A stretch of DNA of 34,129 nucleotides. Source: UKL13-2 sp040379385. Lineage in GTDB: Bacteria; Pseudomonadota; Gammaproteobacteria; Burkholderiales; Usitatibacteraceae. Positions within the stretch are counted from its first letter, which is position 1. Every line of letters begins with the position of its first letter. Positions 16,224-24,826 of the stretch are shown piece by piece. The notes below the pieces were generated by a model that made no database searches, was not told the DNA's origin, and saw nothing but the letters and a program-made list of their open reading frames with translations. The stretch lies in NCBI GenBank assembly GCA_040379385.1, contig JBEILF010000009.1:1-34129 (forward strand), written 5' to 3'. The translations under genes were made by a program, and so were the position numbers.

Positions 16224-18620
16224 ATGAGTGCAGTGCTTGAACCCCAAGTCGGAACCGGAGCGAGTGGTTTGCAGCCAGCCGATATGTCTTCGAAATTGGC
16301 TTTTTCGAAGAAGCTGCAGGCAGTCACCAACCGCATCCATTCGACAACCAACATTGACGAAATCATGCTCGACGTGGCGCGCGATATCTGCCAGCTATTT
16401 GATGCGGATCGTATGACAATTTATACGATGTCGGAAGACGGCGCGGCGATCGTCTCCAAAGTCAAGTCGGGGTTGAACTCATTCAAGGACATCAAGCTTC
16501 CTTTATCGGAGAGCTCCATCGCCGGCTGTTGCGCGCTGAACAAGCGCTTCATGAATATCAAAGATGTTTATGACGACGCTGAACTGAAAAGTTTTTCGGC
16601 AAAACTTTCGTTTCTCAAGGCAGTCGATCAACGTACCGGTTACCGCACCAAACAAATGATAGTGGCACCCATCTTGGGGGTGGACGCGAGCGGCAGCAGT
16701 GGCGAGTTGGCCGGGGTAATCCAAGTCATCAACCACCTGCCCGGCATCCCGTTTCCGCCGCTGGCGGAAGAGGGCTTGGTGGAGCTCGCCAAAACTCTCG
16801 CTATCGCATTCAAAGTTCGTCAGCAGATTCCACTGGCAATCAAGTCAAAGTTCGAATATTTGGTGGTTGACAATGTTATTTCAGAGGGGGAGCTGGAGCT
16901 CGCCACACGCACAGCGCGCCGCAAGAACAAGAATGTTGAAGATATCCTCATCGACGAGTTTCAAGTAAAGGAAGCTGCCCTCGGTGCCGCACTCGCCAAG
17001 TACTTTGCCGTTGATTATGAGCCGCACAAGTCTGATCGAATCAAGCCCGCCGATTTGCTCAAGAACCTGAAGCGCGAGTATTGCGAAAAAGCGAACTGGA
17101 TTCCAATTGGCGAGGCAAAGTCCGGGATTGTCGTGATGACAACCGATCCTGAGCACGTTAAGAATTCGCGCGTGGTCGAGAACATTTTTCCAAAGTCTAA
17201 GGTGCTCTATCGAGTCACGACCGCGCGCGAGTTTGCGCTAACGGTAAGCTTGATGTTTGGCGGTAGCGCAGACAGCCTGCAGACAGCAGACATTGGTGAC
17301 CTGTTGTCAAGTATGGAGGACGATCCGGAACTTCAGGACACCAGTGGCGATGACATTTCCGCTGCCGCTGACAATGAATTGGTTAAGCTGGTGAACAAAA
17401 TCATCGTCGATGCCTACAACCAAGGGGCGTCGGATATCCATATCGAGCCGTTACCGGGCAGGGGCAAAACTGGCGTACGCTTTCGCAAGGACGGAGCACT
17501 TGCGCCATACATTGAGATTCCTTCCAGTTATCGAGATGCGCTCGCGGCACGTTTGAAGATTATGTGCGACCTTGATATCTCCGAGAAGCGCAAACCACAA
17601 GACGGCAAAATCAAGTTCAAGAAGTACGGACCGCTGGATATCGAGTTACGTGTTGCCACTATCCCGACCACGGGCGGGGTGGAAGATATCGTGATGCGTA
17701 TTCTGGCGGCGGGTGAGCCAATCCCACTTGACAAGCTCGGCCTCACGACCAAGAACAAGGACGCGCTAATCGGCGCGATCTCAAAACCCTATGGACTGTT
17801 CTTCGTCTGTGGGCCGACCGGTTCGGGGAAAACCACCACGCTACATTCAGTACTTGGTTCACTGAATACACCGGATACCAAGATTTGGACGGCAGAAGAC
17901 CCAGTAGAGATCACACAAAAAGGTCTGCGCCAAGTGCAGGTGAATAAGAAGGTGGTGGATTTCCCTGCGGTGATGAAGGCCTTCCTGCGTGCCGACCCGG
18001 ACATCATCATGGTAGGTGAGATGCGTGACGCCGAGACCACGCACATCGGTATCGAAGCCTCACTCACCGGGCACCTCGTATTTGCGACACTGCACACCAA
18101 CTCTGCGCCAGAAGCGGTGATCCGTCTGCTCGACATGGGCATGGACCCCTTCAACTTTGCCGATGCCTTGGTTGGCATTCTTGCCCAGCGCCTGGCCAAA
18201 CGTCTTTGCAAGTGTAAGGCACCTTACACGCCGGATGGCGATGAAATGAAACAGTTCATGCAGGAATACACATTCGACCTTCGACAAACGCCACCGTGGA
18301 TCAAAGATCCCCAAGGTGAAGCCAAGAAGCTCTACGAGTATTGGCTAAAAGAGTACGGCAAAGATGGTAAGTTGACGCTCTACAAGCCGGTGGGCTGCGA
18401 CGCATGCGGAGGATCGGGCTACAAAGGTCGTGTTGGTCTGCACGAGTTGATGATCGCGTCGGATTCGGTAAAGAAGCTCATTCAGGAGCGCGCCCGGGTT
18501 GCCGACTTGTTCGTCAAGTGCGTCGAGGAAAACATGTCCACGCTGAAGATGGACGGAATGGAAAAGGTCATGATGGGGCTAACCGACATGAAGCAGGTAC
18601 GCGCGGTCTGCGTGAAATAA
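16224..18620 (+). CDS. GAF domain fused to PilB/GspE-type secretion ATPase
   Basis: This 798-residue fusion has three parts. A GAF domain spans about 30-200, with TGYRT at 138-142 and an N...F...EE pattern at 170-183, as in cyclic-nucleotide-binding GAFs. A MshE_N-like module (about 205-340) follows, then the type II/IV pilus assembly ATPase domain (about 380-798). The last shows Walker A GPTGSGKTTT at 530-539, Asp box TAEDPVE (556-562), Walker B DPDIIMVGEMRD (591-602), His box GHLVFATLHTN and a zinc site of Cys662, Cys664, Cys725 and Cys728. The Cys site and overall order are those of extension ATPases (PilB/GspE), not PilT. No pilC or pilD is adjacent. The next gene starts 10 bases downstream. 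In the MshE_N part the c-di-GMP-binding residues look degenerate. Confidence 0.9.
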   Translation: MSAVLEPQVGTGASGLQPADMSSKLAFSKKLQAVTNRIHSTTNIDEIMLDVARDICQLFDADRMTIYTMSEDGAAIVSKVKSGLNSFKDIKLPLSESSIAGCCALNKRFMNIKDVYDDAELKSFSAKLSFLKAVDQRTGYRTKQMIVAPILGVDASGSSGELAGVIQVINHLPGIPFPPLAEEGLVELAKTLAIAFKVRQQIPLAIKSKFEYLVVDNVISEGELELATRTARRKNKNVEDILIDEFQVKEAALGAALAKYFAVDYEPHKSDRIKPADLLKNLKREYCEKANWIPIGEAKSGIVVMTTDPEHVKNSRVVENIFPKSKVLYRVTTAREFALTVSLMFGGSADSLQTADIGDLLSSMEDDPELQDTSGDDISAAADNELVKLVNKIIVDAYNQGASDIHIEPLPGRGKTGVRFRKDGALAPYIEIPSSYRDALAARLKIMCDLDISEKRKPQDGKIKFKKYGPLDIELRVATIPTTGGVEDIVMRILAAGEPIPLDKLGLTTKNKDALIGAISKPYGLFFVCGPTGSGKTTTLHSVLGSLNTPDTKIWTAEDPVEITQKGLRQVQVNKKVVDFPAVMKAFLRADPDIIMVGEMRDAETTHIGIEASLTGHLVFATLHTNSAPEAVIRLLDMGMDPFNFADALVGILAQRLAKRLCKCKAPYTPDGDEMKQFMQEYTFDLRQTPPWIKDPQGEAKKLYEYWLKEYGKDGKLTLYKPVGCDACGGSGYKGRVGLHELMIASDSVKKLIQERARVADLFVKCVEENMSTLKMDGMEKVMMGLTDMKQVRAVCVK

Positions 18621-18630
18621 GGGTTTCTGC

Positions 18631-20280
18631 ATGACATCACACGCCGATGCGCGTCTTATCAACGTCAGCCATGAAGGTGATCGCGGAAGTATGCGAATGT
18701 TCACCGCGCTTGAGTATCTCAATCGTATTGGAACGGCGCTCAGTTCCGAAAGAAACCTCGACAAGTTGCTCGAGACAATTCTGACCGCTGCGAAAAAAAT
18801 CACTAATGCCGACGGTGGGACACTGTACCGGCTGGTCGACGACAGTCTCAAGTTTGAGATCGTACTCAACGACAGCCTAAAAATTGCGATGGGTGGCACC
18901 ACTGGGGTGCCGGTTCCGTTCTATCCCATTCCGCTACACACCGCTGACGGTTACCCAAACAATTCCATGATCGCCGCGTACGCTGCTTTGCACGACGAAA
19001 CCGTCAGCATTGCCGACGCTTACACCACCGAGGGATTTGATTTCACTGGCACAAGATCGTTCGACAAGAAAACAGGTTATCGCTCGACATCGTTGCTCAC
19101 CATCCCGATGAAAAATCACGACGGCGAAATCATCGGCGTGCTGCAACTGTTAAACGCGCTCAATGAGGACGGGAAGGTTGTGCCGTTTACGGTTGAGGAT
19201 CAGCGACTGGCGGAGTCTTTGGCCTCTCAGGCGGCAATTGCGCTGACCAACCGCATGCTGATCAATCAGTTGGAGACTCTGTTCGAGGCATTGATTGGCC
19301 TGATCAACACCGCCATTGATGACAAGTCGCCTTATACGGGAGGCCACTGTAAACGTGTGCCAACGTTGACGATGATGCTCGCCGAAGCAGCCGCTGCGGT
19401 AACCTGTGGGCCCCTCGCAGACTTCAAACTCACGGACAAGGACCGGTACGAACTAAAAATTGCCAGCCTGCTTCACGATTGTGGAAAGATTACCACCCCG
19501 GTGCACATTGTAGACAAAGCGACCAAGCTCGAAACCATTTTTGATCGCGTGCATTACGTCTCGCAGAGATTCGAGATTCTGAAGCGAGATGCCGAGATCA
19601 ATCTGCTGCGCGCAAAGCTCGCTGCGCTGGAAGCGGGCGATGATGCCTCGGTTTCTCGCGCGGAAGGCGAATTCGCGAAAACGATGCGAAAACTCGACGA
19701 CGATCGCGAGTTTATCCGTCGCGTCAACGTTGGCGGAGAGCGTATGAGCGTCGAGGATCAAGCGCGCGTGACGAAGATCGCGGCGTACCCTATCCGAGGC
19801 GAGGACGGTGCCATGAGTACCTTCCTGACCGAAGACGAGCGAAACAACCTGAACATTCCGTACGGCACATTGACTCAGCCCGAGCGCGAGGTCATCAACC
19901 ACCACATTGTCGCCACAATCAAGATGTTAGAGGCGCTTCCATGGCCGAAACACCTTAAGAATGTCCCGGAGTACGCTGGTGGACACCACGAACGCATGGA
20001 CGGGAAAGGCTATCCGAAAGGCCTTACGCGCGATCAGATGAGTGTGCAAGCCCGAATTATGGGCATCGCAGACATCTTTGAGGCGCTTACTGCAAAGGAC
20101 CGTCCCTACAAAGTTGGAAAGACTCTTTCAGAGTCGCTTGAAATTCTCGCCAAGTTCAAACAAAACGGGCATGTCGACCCGGATTTGTTTGATGTGTTTG
20201 TGCGCGAGAAGGTGTATCTGCAATATGCACACCAGTTTTTGGATCCAGCGCAGATCGACGAGGTCGATATCGCGCCATGA
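18631..20280 (+). CDS. GAF + HD-GYP domain protein (probable c-di-GMP phosphodiesterase)
   Basis: This 549-residue soluble protein has a GAF domain at about 25-210, with TGYRS at 148-152 and N175...F186...ED189-190. The HD-GYP domain runs from about 212 to 540. Catalytic residues are present: GGHCKRV with His239, LLHDCGK (His282-Asp283), VINHH (424-425), GHHERMDGKGYPKGL (HHE 452-454 and GxGYP 458-462) and ARIMGIADIFEALTAKDRPY. About 110 extra residues, partly coiled-coil-like (about 300-410), are inserted between the HD motif and the VINHH segment. HD-GYP proteins hydrolyse c-di-GMP to pGpG or GMP. The gene follows the GAF-ATPase gene by 10 bases, so the two proteins are almost certainly co-expressed. 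Confidence 0.92.
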   Translation: MTSHADARLINVSHEGDRGSMRMFTALEYLNRIGTALSSERNLDKLLETILTAAKKITNADGGTLYRLVDDSLKFEIVLNDSLKIAMGGTTGVPVPFYPIPLHTADGYPNNSMIAAYAALHDETVSIADAYTTEGFDFTGTRSFDKKTGYRSTSLLTIPMKNHDGEIIGVLQLLNALNEDGKVVPFTVEDQRLAESLASQAAIALTNRMLINQLETLFEALIGLINTAIDDKSPYTGGHCKRVPTLTMMLAEAAAAVTCGPLADFKLTDKDRYELKIASLLHDCGKITTPVHIVDKATKLETIFDRVHYVSQRFEILKRDAEINLLRAKLAALEAGDDASVSRAEGEFAKTMRKLDDDREFIRRVNVGGERMSVEDQARVTKIAAYPIRGEDGAMSTFLTEDERNNLNIPYGTLTQPEREVINHHIVATIKMLEALPWPKHLKNVPEYAGGHHERMDGKGYPKGLTRDQMSVQARIMGIADIFEALTAKDRPYKVGKTLSESLEILAKFKQNGHVDPDLFDVFVREKVYLQYAHQFLDPAQIDEVDIAP

Positions 20281-20349
20281 CGATGAGCTTGGAACTTTGC
20301 CATGACGAAAAGTGTATGGCATCCAAACGGCCCGCGATGAAGGTCGATC

Positions 20350-21084
20350 ATGCTTGAGGCCAAGTCGGCGTCGAATCCCCTGCTACAGTCGGCCGTGCAA
20401 ACTGACTACGCTGGCGCGCAAGAACTGTGGACGCAAGAGCGGCATCTGCCACGTTATAGCCGCCAGGTCGTGAAGCTGCTGTCCCGCAGGCACAATGCTT
20501 CGGATCGAGTACTTGAATTTGGTTGCGGGATCGGCACTCTTGCGGTTTGCTGGCGAGAGACACTGGGCAACGCCCCGGAGTGTCTTCAAATCGATGCGTG
20601 ACGCAGAGCAGAGGTTGAACGTTGTGGTTTTCGTTGCTACGCACGAATGGAAGAAGTCGAAGGGGCTATGATCGGATCTACTCGTCGAATGTCTTGGAGC
20701 ATATCGAAGACGATGTGTCGGCACTTCGACAGCTTCATGCGAAGTTGCAAGATGGTGGGACACTCGCGATATACGTTCCCGCGTTCATGTTGATTTTTAA
20801 CAATGTTGACCGGGCGGTCGGCCATTACCGCCGATACCACCGCGCAGATCTAGTATATTGTCGATTGGTGATACCGCGACTGTATCGGCTTCTTCGCGTG
20901 GTGGTCGATACGCATGCGCGGCTACTCTCCAACCAAGAAGCTTGGAAGCGCACTAGATGTTTCGCTGTACGACCGCTTTATTCTGCCGTTGAGTAGTGCG
21001 TTGGATGCAGTTGGCTTCAGGTACTTGTTTGGTAAGAACCTCCTCGTCCTCGTTATCGCGAAGAAGAAACACAGAGCCGGATAA
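20350..21084 (+). pseudogene. Class I SAM-dependent methyltransferase, broken by a stop and frameshifts
   Basis: Motif I (VLEFGCGIGTLAV) lies in the first open segment (20350-20601), which ends at a TGA. The frame continues with CGFRCYARMEEVEG, then resumes one frame over as GYDRIYSSNVLEHIEDDVSA (motifs of a Methyltransf_11/12-like enzyme) at about 20662. It returns to the first frame by about 20872 with GFFAWWSIRMRGYSPTKKLG and ends with LFGKNLLVLVIAKKK at 21084. The first shift lies at a GGGG run (20660-20663) where one more G would keep the frame. Joined, the pieces give a protein of about 245 residues. It follows the HD-GYP gene by 69 bases. Sequencing error at the homopolymer and true decay are both possible; more than one lesion favours decay. 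Confidence 0.8.
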
Positions 21085-21193
21085 TCGGTCGGTACAACAA
21101 ATCGAACCAAGTTTGCGCTACCTGATCCGGCAAAAACAACGCCTGGTCTCCGGTGCGGTAGCTAGATTAGACGCCCCCACCCCTGCAACGCTG

Positions 21194-23170
21194 ATGACAA
21201 CAACGACAAATAGCCGCGCTGGGCGCGCGACACCTCAGGTGATTTTCGGACTTATCGCGACGCTGTTGGCGGGTGCGGCCGCTGCCTACCTGCTGGGTAA
21301 GGACTTGAACTGGGATTTCTACAATTACCACCTTTATAGCCCGCTTGCATACTGGACCCAAGATCTGAAGAGCGAATTCATGGGGGCGGGGTGGCAGCGT
21401 TACCTAAATCCGCTGGGGTATCTGCCATTTTATTGGATGGTTGCGGCCGGCTGGCATAGCGCGATTATCGGCATGCTGCTGGGAGCATTCCACAGCCTCT
21501 CAGTGTTTTTCCTGTGGCGCATTTGCAATGAGCACCTATTCAAGGATGGGAATCGCCGACGGGATTGGGTTGCGCTTGCCCTCGCATTTGGCATCAGCTC
21601 GCCGGTCTTTCTGAGCACGCTCGGATCAACTTTTCTTGATCCGTCCGCCTGTGTATTGGTAATGGCGGGGCTGTATCTTATGTTCGCGCAACTGGATGCA
21701 CCAGCGGCGAACTCGCGTCAGCTGCTGCTCGCCGGACTACTGTTTGGTCTTTCCACCGGGCTAAAACCCACTGGCGCAATTTTCTTCATTGCGGCTGCAT
21801 TGGCGTACTGGATGGCAAAGCCAATGACTCGGCGGCGGACACTGTTCATCGTTCCGTTAGCCATCGGTGGCGCTATCGGAGTATTGGCCGCGCATGGCTG
21901 GTGGAGCTACCTGCTGTTGCGGGAGTTTGGCAATCCGTTCTTCCCATTTGCGAATGAAATATTCAGATCGCCGGATTTCCCTTCAGTCGCCTTCGATCAC
22001 GCTCGTTTCAGACCGTCGGGGCTTGTCGATGCCGTTTTGCTGCCATTTCAAATGGTCACATTTCGCAGTTGGATTTACGTTGAGACGGTTGCGCCGGATT
22101 TACGATTTGCGACTTTAGTAATTGTCGCCGCCTGCTTGCTGCTCAAACAGCTACCGCGACTGGCGGCCAAGTTGCGCATTGGCACGGCGGCTGTCCCTTT
22201 GGCCACGCAATCCAGTCCAAACGCGCCGGTACGTTTTGCGCTTCTGTTCTGCTGCATCGCCTATGTCTTGTGGCAGGTCACGAGCGGCAACGGTAGGTAC
22301 GTGCTACCGTTGATGCTCTTTGCCGGGCCAACGCTTGTACTCGCGGTTCGTCACTTGTCTCTCGCCTACCAAGCAAGCGCTATTGTCGGGCTTGCGGTAC
22401 TGCTTCTGGTGCAGGCATTTCATGCCGCAAGCGCCGGCAATCCCAGATGGTCGCCCGCGCCGTGGACTAAGCAGTGGCTGGAAATCGACGTGGCACCCGA
22501 ATTGAAATCCGAACCATTCGGATTCATTACTCCCGATATCAACTCCAACTCTGCCATCGCCTTTGCCCTGCACCCGGATTCTCGATTCTTGGGCTTGGGC
22601 GGGAGCTTCCCGATCGATCCTGATGGGCCGGGCGGTTCCCGCGCCAAGCAGTTTCTAGCTGAACACCGGGGGCGTACACGAATCCTGCTGGGCACGTCGA
22701 TTGTCAGGCAACGAACGGCTGGGCGAATGCCGTTGGTCAGACTAGCAGATGAACGCATCGCCGGGTGGAATTTGCGCGTTGTGCCCGACGATTGCTTGAA
22801 GATCACGCTACCCGACCACAATCGGGATGACGACGCCCTGCTGTTCCTTGCGTGTGCGGTAACGGAGGGCTCGCCACTGCGTGACCGGCAAAATGTTGAG
22901 CGGCAAATGGTGGCGCGTGTTTTTGATCGAATTGAACGAACTTGTCCGATGTTGTTTCGACCGGCCGGTGGTTATATCCTCTTCGTTAACGGCCGCTGGG
23001 TTCGCGAGTATTCATCAACCGACATCCGAATGTTCGCCAGTAGTGGCAGGGTGCGTTTCACTCGTTTCGACTATGGCCCGTTTGAGGTGGATCTCGGAAC
23101 GGTCGACGAATGGCTCCATGGCAATCCGGCCAATGCACCCGAATGCCGACCGCTGCAAAGAGTTTTCTAG
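21194..23170 (+). CDS. Large polytopic membrane protein (glycosyltransferase-C-like, function unknown)
   Basis: This roughly 658-residue protein has about ten hydrophobic segments in the first 440 residues and a soluble, probably periplasmic, C-terminal part of about 220 residues. An early NWDFYNYHLYSPLAYW motif sits in the first external loop, as in GT87/DUF2029-like or PMT-like glycosyltransferases that use polyprenyl-phosphate sugars. The pattern is suggestive only. The frame is open upstream to 20996, overlapping the broken methyltransferase; the ATG at 21194 is preferred because the first membrane segment follows soon after, although no clear ribosome-binding site is visible. It is convergent with the next glycosyltransferase gene, 3 bases apart. 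A role in surface glycan assembly is inference. Confidence 0.7.
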   Translation: MTTTTNSRAGRATPQVIFGLIATLLAGAAAAYLLGKDLNWDFYNYHLYSPLAYWTQDLKSEFMGAGWQRYLNPLGYLPFYWMVAAGWHSAIIGMLLGAFHSLSVFFLWRICNEHLFKDGNRRRDWVALALAFGISSPVFLSTLGSTFLDPSACVLVMAGLYLMFAQLDAPAANSRQLLLAGLLFGLSTGLKPTGAIFFIAAALAYWMAKPMTRRRTLFIVPLAIGGAIGVLAAHGWWSYLLLREFGNPFFPFANEIFRSPDFPSVAFDHARFRPSGLVDAVLLPFQMVTFRSWIYVETVAPDLRFATLVIVAACLLLKQLPRLAAKLRIGTAAVPLATQSSPNAPVRFALLFCCIAYVLWQVTSGNGRYVLPLMLFAGPTLVLAVRHLSLAYQASAIVGLAVLLLVQAFHAASAGNPRWSPAPWTKQWLEIDVAPELKSEPFGFITPDINSNSAIAFALHPDSRFLGLGGSFPIDPDGPGGSRAKQFLAEHRGRTRILLGTSIVRQRTAGRMPLVRLADERIAGWNLRVVPDDCLKITLPDHNRDDDALLFLACAVTEGSPLRDRQNVERQMVARVFDRIERTCPMLFRPAGGYILFVNGRWVREYSSTDIRMFASSGRVRFTRFDYGPFEVDLGTVDEWLHGNPANAPECRPLQRVF

Positions 23171-23173
23171 TGC

Positions 23174-24355
23174 TTAACGGCGGTCGCCCGCTGGCAACTG
23201 CTCGGCTCTGACATCGATGAAGCTCAGAATAAAAGACGCGAACAGAATTTCCGCGCCCGCGACCATAAGTGCAACGGAAGGGATGGCAATTCGCATCATT
23301 GATTGCGGGTCGATTGCCGACAGGTGGGCCGACACCCAAATTTGCACCGAGTAGACAGCAGCAGCGATACCGAGCGCCATGATTGCAAGACCAACCGTTA
23401 TGCCTTTTTCCAGCGTGAATATCCGCATGAACCTGCGGAAGCTCTGTGTGATGGGGAGGACTCCTTTGACACAGCCAATGGCGCGTGCGAGTAGCGAAAA
23501 CAGCACTAGTTGCAGCCCCAGAATGCTGGCACCTGCGGCATATAGCAGTGTGTGAATATCGAAGCCCACCCCGCCGATGCGTAGCGGACCAATCGACAGG
23601 CGGAGTCCGCCCAAGAGGCCAAGACCAAGCAGCACGCAGCCAGGGTACAGAAGCAGCCACCTCGGGCTCATCATCAGCAGAAAGCGCAAATGTCGCCACC
23701 CGTCGCGCCAACTGCGCAGGTGCGGAGGGCGGCTACGCCCATCTGGATGCAGGATGGTGGGCACTTCAGCAATGTTGTAGTCGGCAAGCGTTGCCTTGAC
23801 GATCATCTCGCTGGCAAATTCCATCCCCGGCGACGCCAAGCCGAGCTTCAAAATTGCGGCGCGATCGAACCCGCGTAACCCGCAATGGAAATCGCCGAGC
23901 GGCGACCGGAACAACAACCGACCGATAAAACTGAGTACCGGGTTACCCAAGTAACGATGTAACGGCGGCATTGCGCCGGGCATAATACCGCCGTCAAAGC
24001 GGTTCCCCATCACCAGCGGGTGGCCTTCCCGCAGTTTTGCGACAAACGCATCAAGCGACGAAAAATCGTAGCTGTCGTCGGCGTCACCCATGATGATGTA
24101 GCGGCCTCGGGCCGCCGCAATACCGCCGAGCAGCGCCGCGCCATATCCCCGCGCCGGGATCAGTGCCACACGCGCCCCGGCGTCGGTCGCCAGCTGTTGT
24201 GAATCGTCGGTGGAACCGTTATCCGCGATCAAAACTTCGCCGCTGATACCCGCCCTCGACAGAAATTTGCGCGCCTTTTCGATACACGTCACAACAGTTT
24301 CTGCTTCGTTCAAGCAGGGCATCAAAATGGTCAGCTCGAGATTCTCGGTCGTCAT
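23174..24355 (-). CDS. Family 2 glycosyltransferase with C-terminal membrane segments
   Basis: This roughly 393-residue protein has a GT-A domain of the dolichol-phosphate-mannose-synthase type: LTILMPCLNEAETV near the N-terminus, EVLIADNGSTDDS, GYGAALLGGIAAARG, IIMGDADDSYDF (DxD-like) and DFHCGLRGFDR. Three to four hydrophobic segments follow in the last 170 residues. Such enzymes transfer a sugar from a nucleotide donor to a polyprenyl phosphate or lipid at the inner membrane. The start is uncertain. ATG 24355 gives a family-like N-terminus but lacks a clear ribosome-binding site; a TTG at 24442 is in frame. It is convergent with the neighbouring membrane glycan protein, which may use its product. 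Confidence 0.85.
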   Translation of the reverse strand: MTTENLELTILMPCLNEAETVVTCIEKARKFLSRAGISGEVLIADNGSTDDSQQLATDAGARVALIPARGYGAALLGGIAAARGRYIIMGDADDSYDFSSLDAFVAKLREGHPLVMGNRFDGGIMPGAMPPLHRYLGNPVLSFIGRLLFRSPLGDFHCGLRGFDRAAILKLGLASPGMEFASEMIVKATLADYNIAEVPTILHPDGRSRPPHLRSWRDGWRHLRFLLMMSPRWLLLYPGCVLLGLGLLGGLRLSIGPLRIGGVGFDIHTLLYAAGASILGLQLVLFSLLARAIGCVKGVLPITQSFRRFMRIFTLEKGITVGLAIMALGIAAAVYSVQIWVSAHLSAIDPQSMMRIAIPSVALMVAGAEILFASFILSFIDVRAEQLPAGDRR

Positions 24356-24705
24356 CGTTTGTGTTGGTTGTGCGGCGGATTCGTGTGGTGCGTTTAGCGC
24401 GGCGTCAAACAAAGGCTGGGAATTTACATTTGTAAGTGGCAAAAAATGTCATTTCGCCACCATTTTTGTCGATCAGCGGCTTTGACGCCTTTCCCGACGC
24501 GACCGCAATTATTTCCAGTCTGTCGGCCTGCCCGCCCGAATCGCGCGGTGAGTGTGAGCTATTGCACATTTTTTGCCATTAGGGTCGGATGTTGTCATCA
24601 TTATGTCGCATCAACTCAACACCGATGCTTTGAAATTTAGTCATTAATCACCGGCAACCTGCAATTTTCAAGCCATTGAGGGCAACCGCTCGTTTAGGGT
24701 AATGT

Positions 24706-24720
24706 TGGCACGGCGATTGC
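24706..24720 (+). promoter_or_regulatory. Sigma-54 (RpoN) promoter of pilA
   Basis: TGGCAC (24706-24711), five bases, TTGC (24717-24720). The GG and GC dinucleotides are separated by exactly 10 bases, the invariant spacing of -24/-12 promoters, and the full TGGCACG...TTGCT fits the consensus. Transcription would start near 24732, about 95 bases before the pilA ATG. RpoN with PilR control of pilA is established in Pseudomonas and other bacteria; the PilSR genes are not in this window. Confidence 0.88.
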
Positions 24721-24750
24721 TTTTGAGTAGAACAGCACATTGCGACATGT

Positions 24751-24802
24751 ATCGTGTAAGGGTATCGTGCAAGTGTGTCGTGCAAGTGTGTCGTGCATTC
24801 CC
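24751..24802 (+). repeat. 13-bp tandem repeat in the pilA leader
   Basis: Four consecutive units of 13 bases: ATCGTGTAAGGGT, ATCGTGCAAGTGT, GTCGTGCAAGTGT and GTCGTGCATTCCC. They lie between the predicted transcription start and the ribosome-binding site, so they would be in the mRNA leader. Confidence 0.85.
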
Positions 24803-24826
24803 CTAACAAGTTAACGGAGAGTATTT

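Larger units (their letters stand above)
24356..24826. other. pilA upstream region
   Basis: About 470 bases between the divergent glycosyltransferase gene and pilA. It holds a sigma-54 promoter (24706-24720) and a run of 13-base tandem repeats (24751-24802). TGTC motifs occur at 24593 and 24604, roughly 100 bases upstream of the promoter, where an enhancer-binding activator of the PilR type could bind; that is speculative. Confidence 0.6.

Noticed and set aside
20622..20996. Separate small gene between the methyltransferase start and the membrane protein
   Set aside because: Its sequence is the middle of the methyltransferase in another frame, and the C-terminus continues in the original frame.
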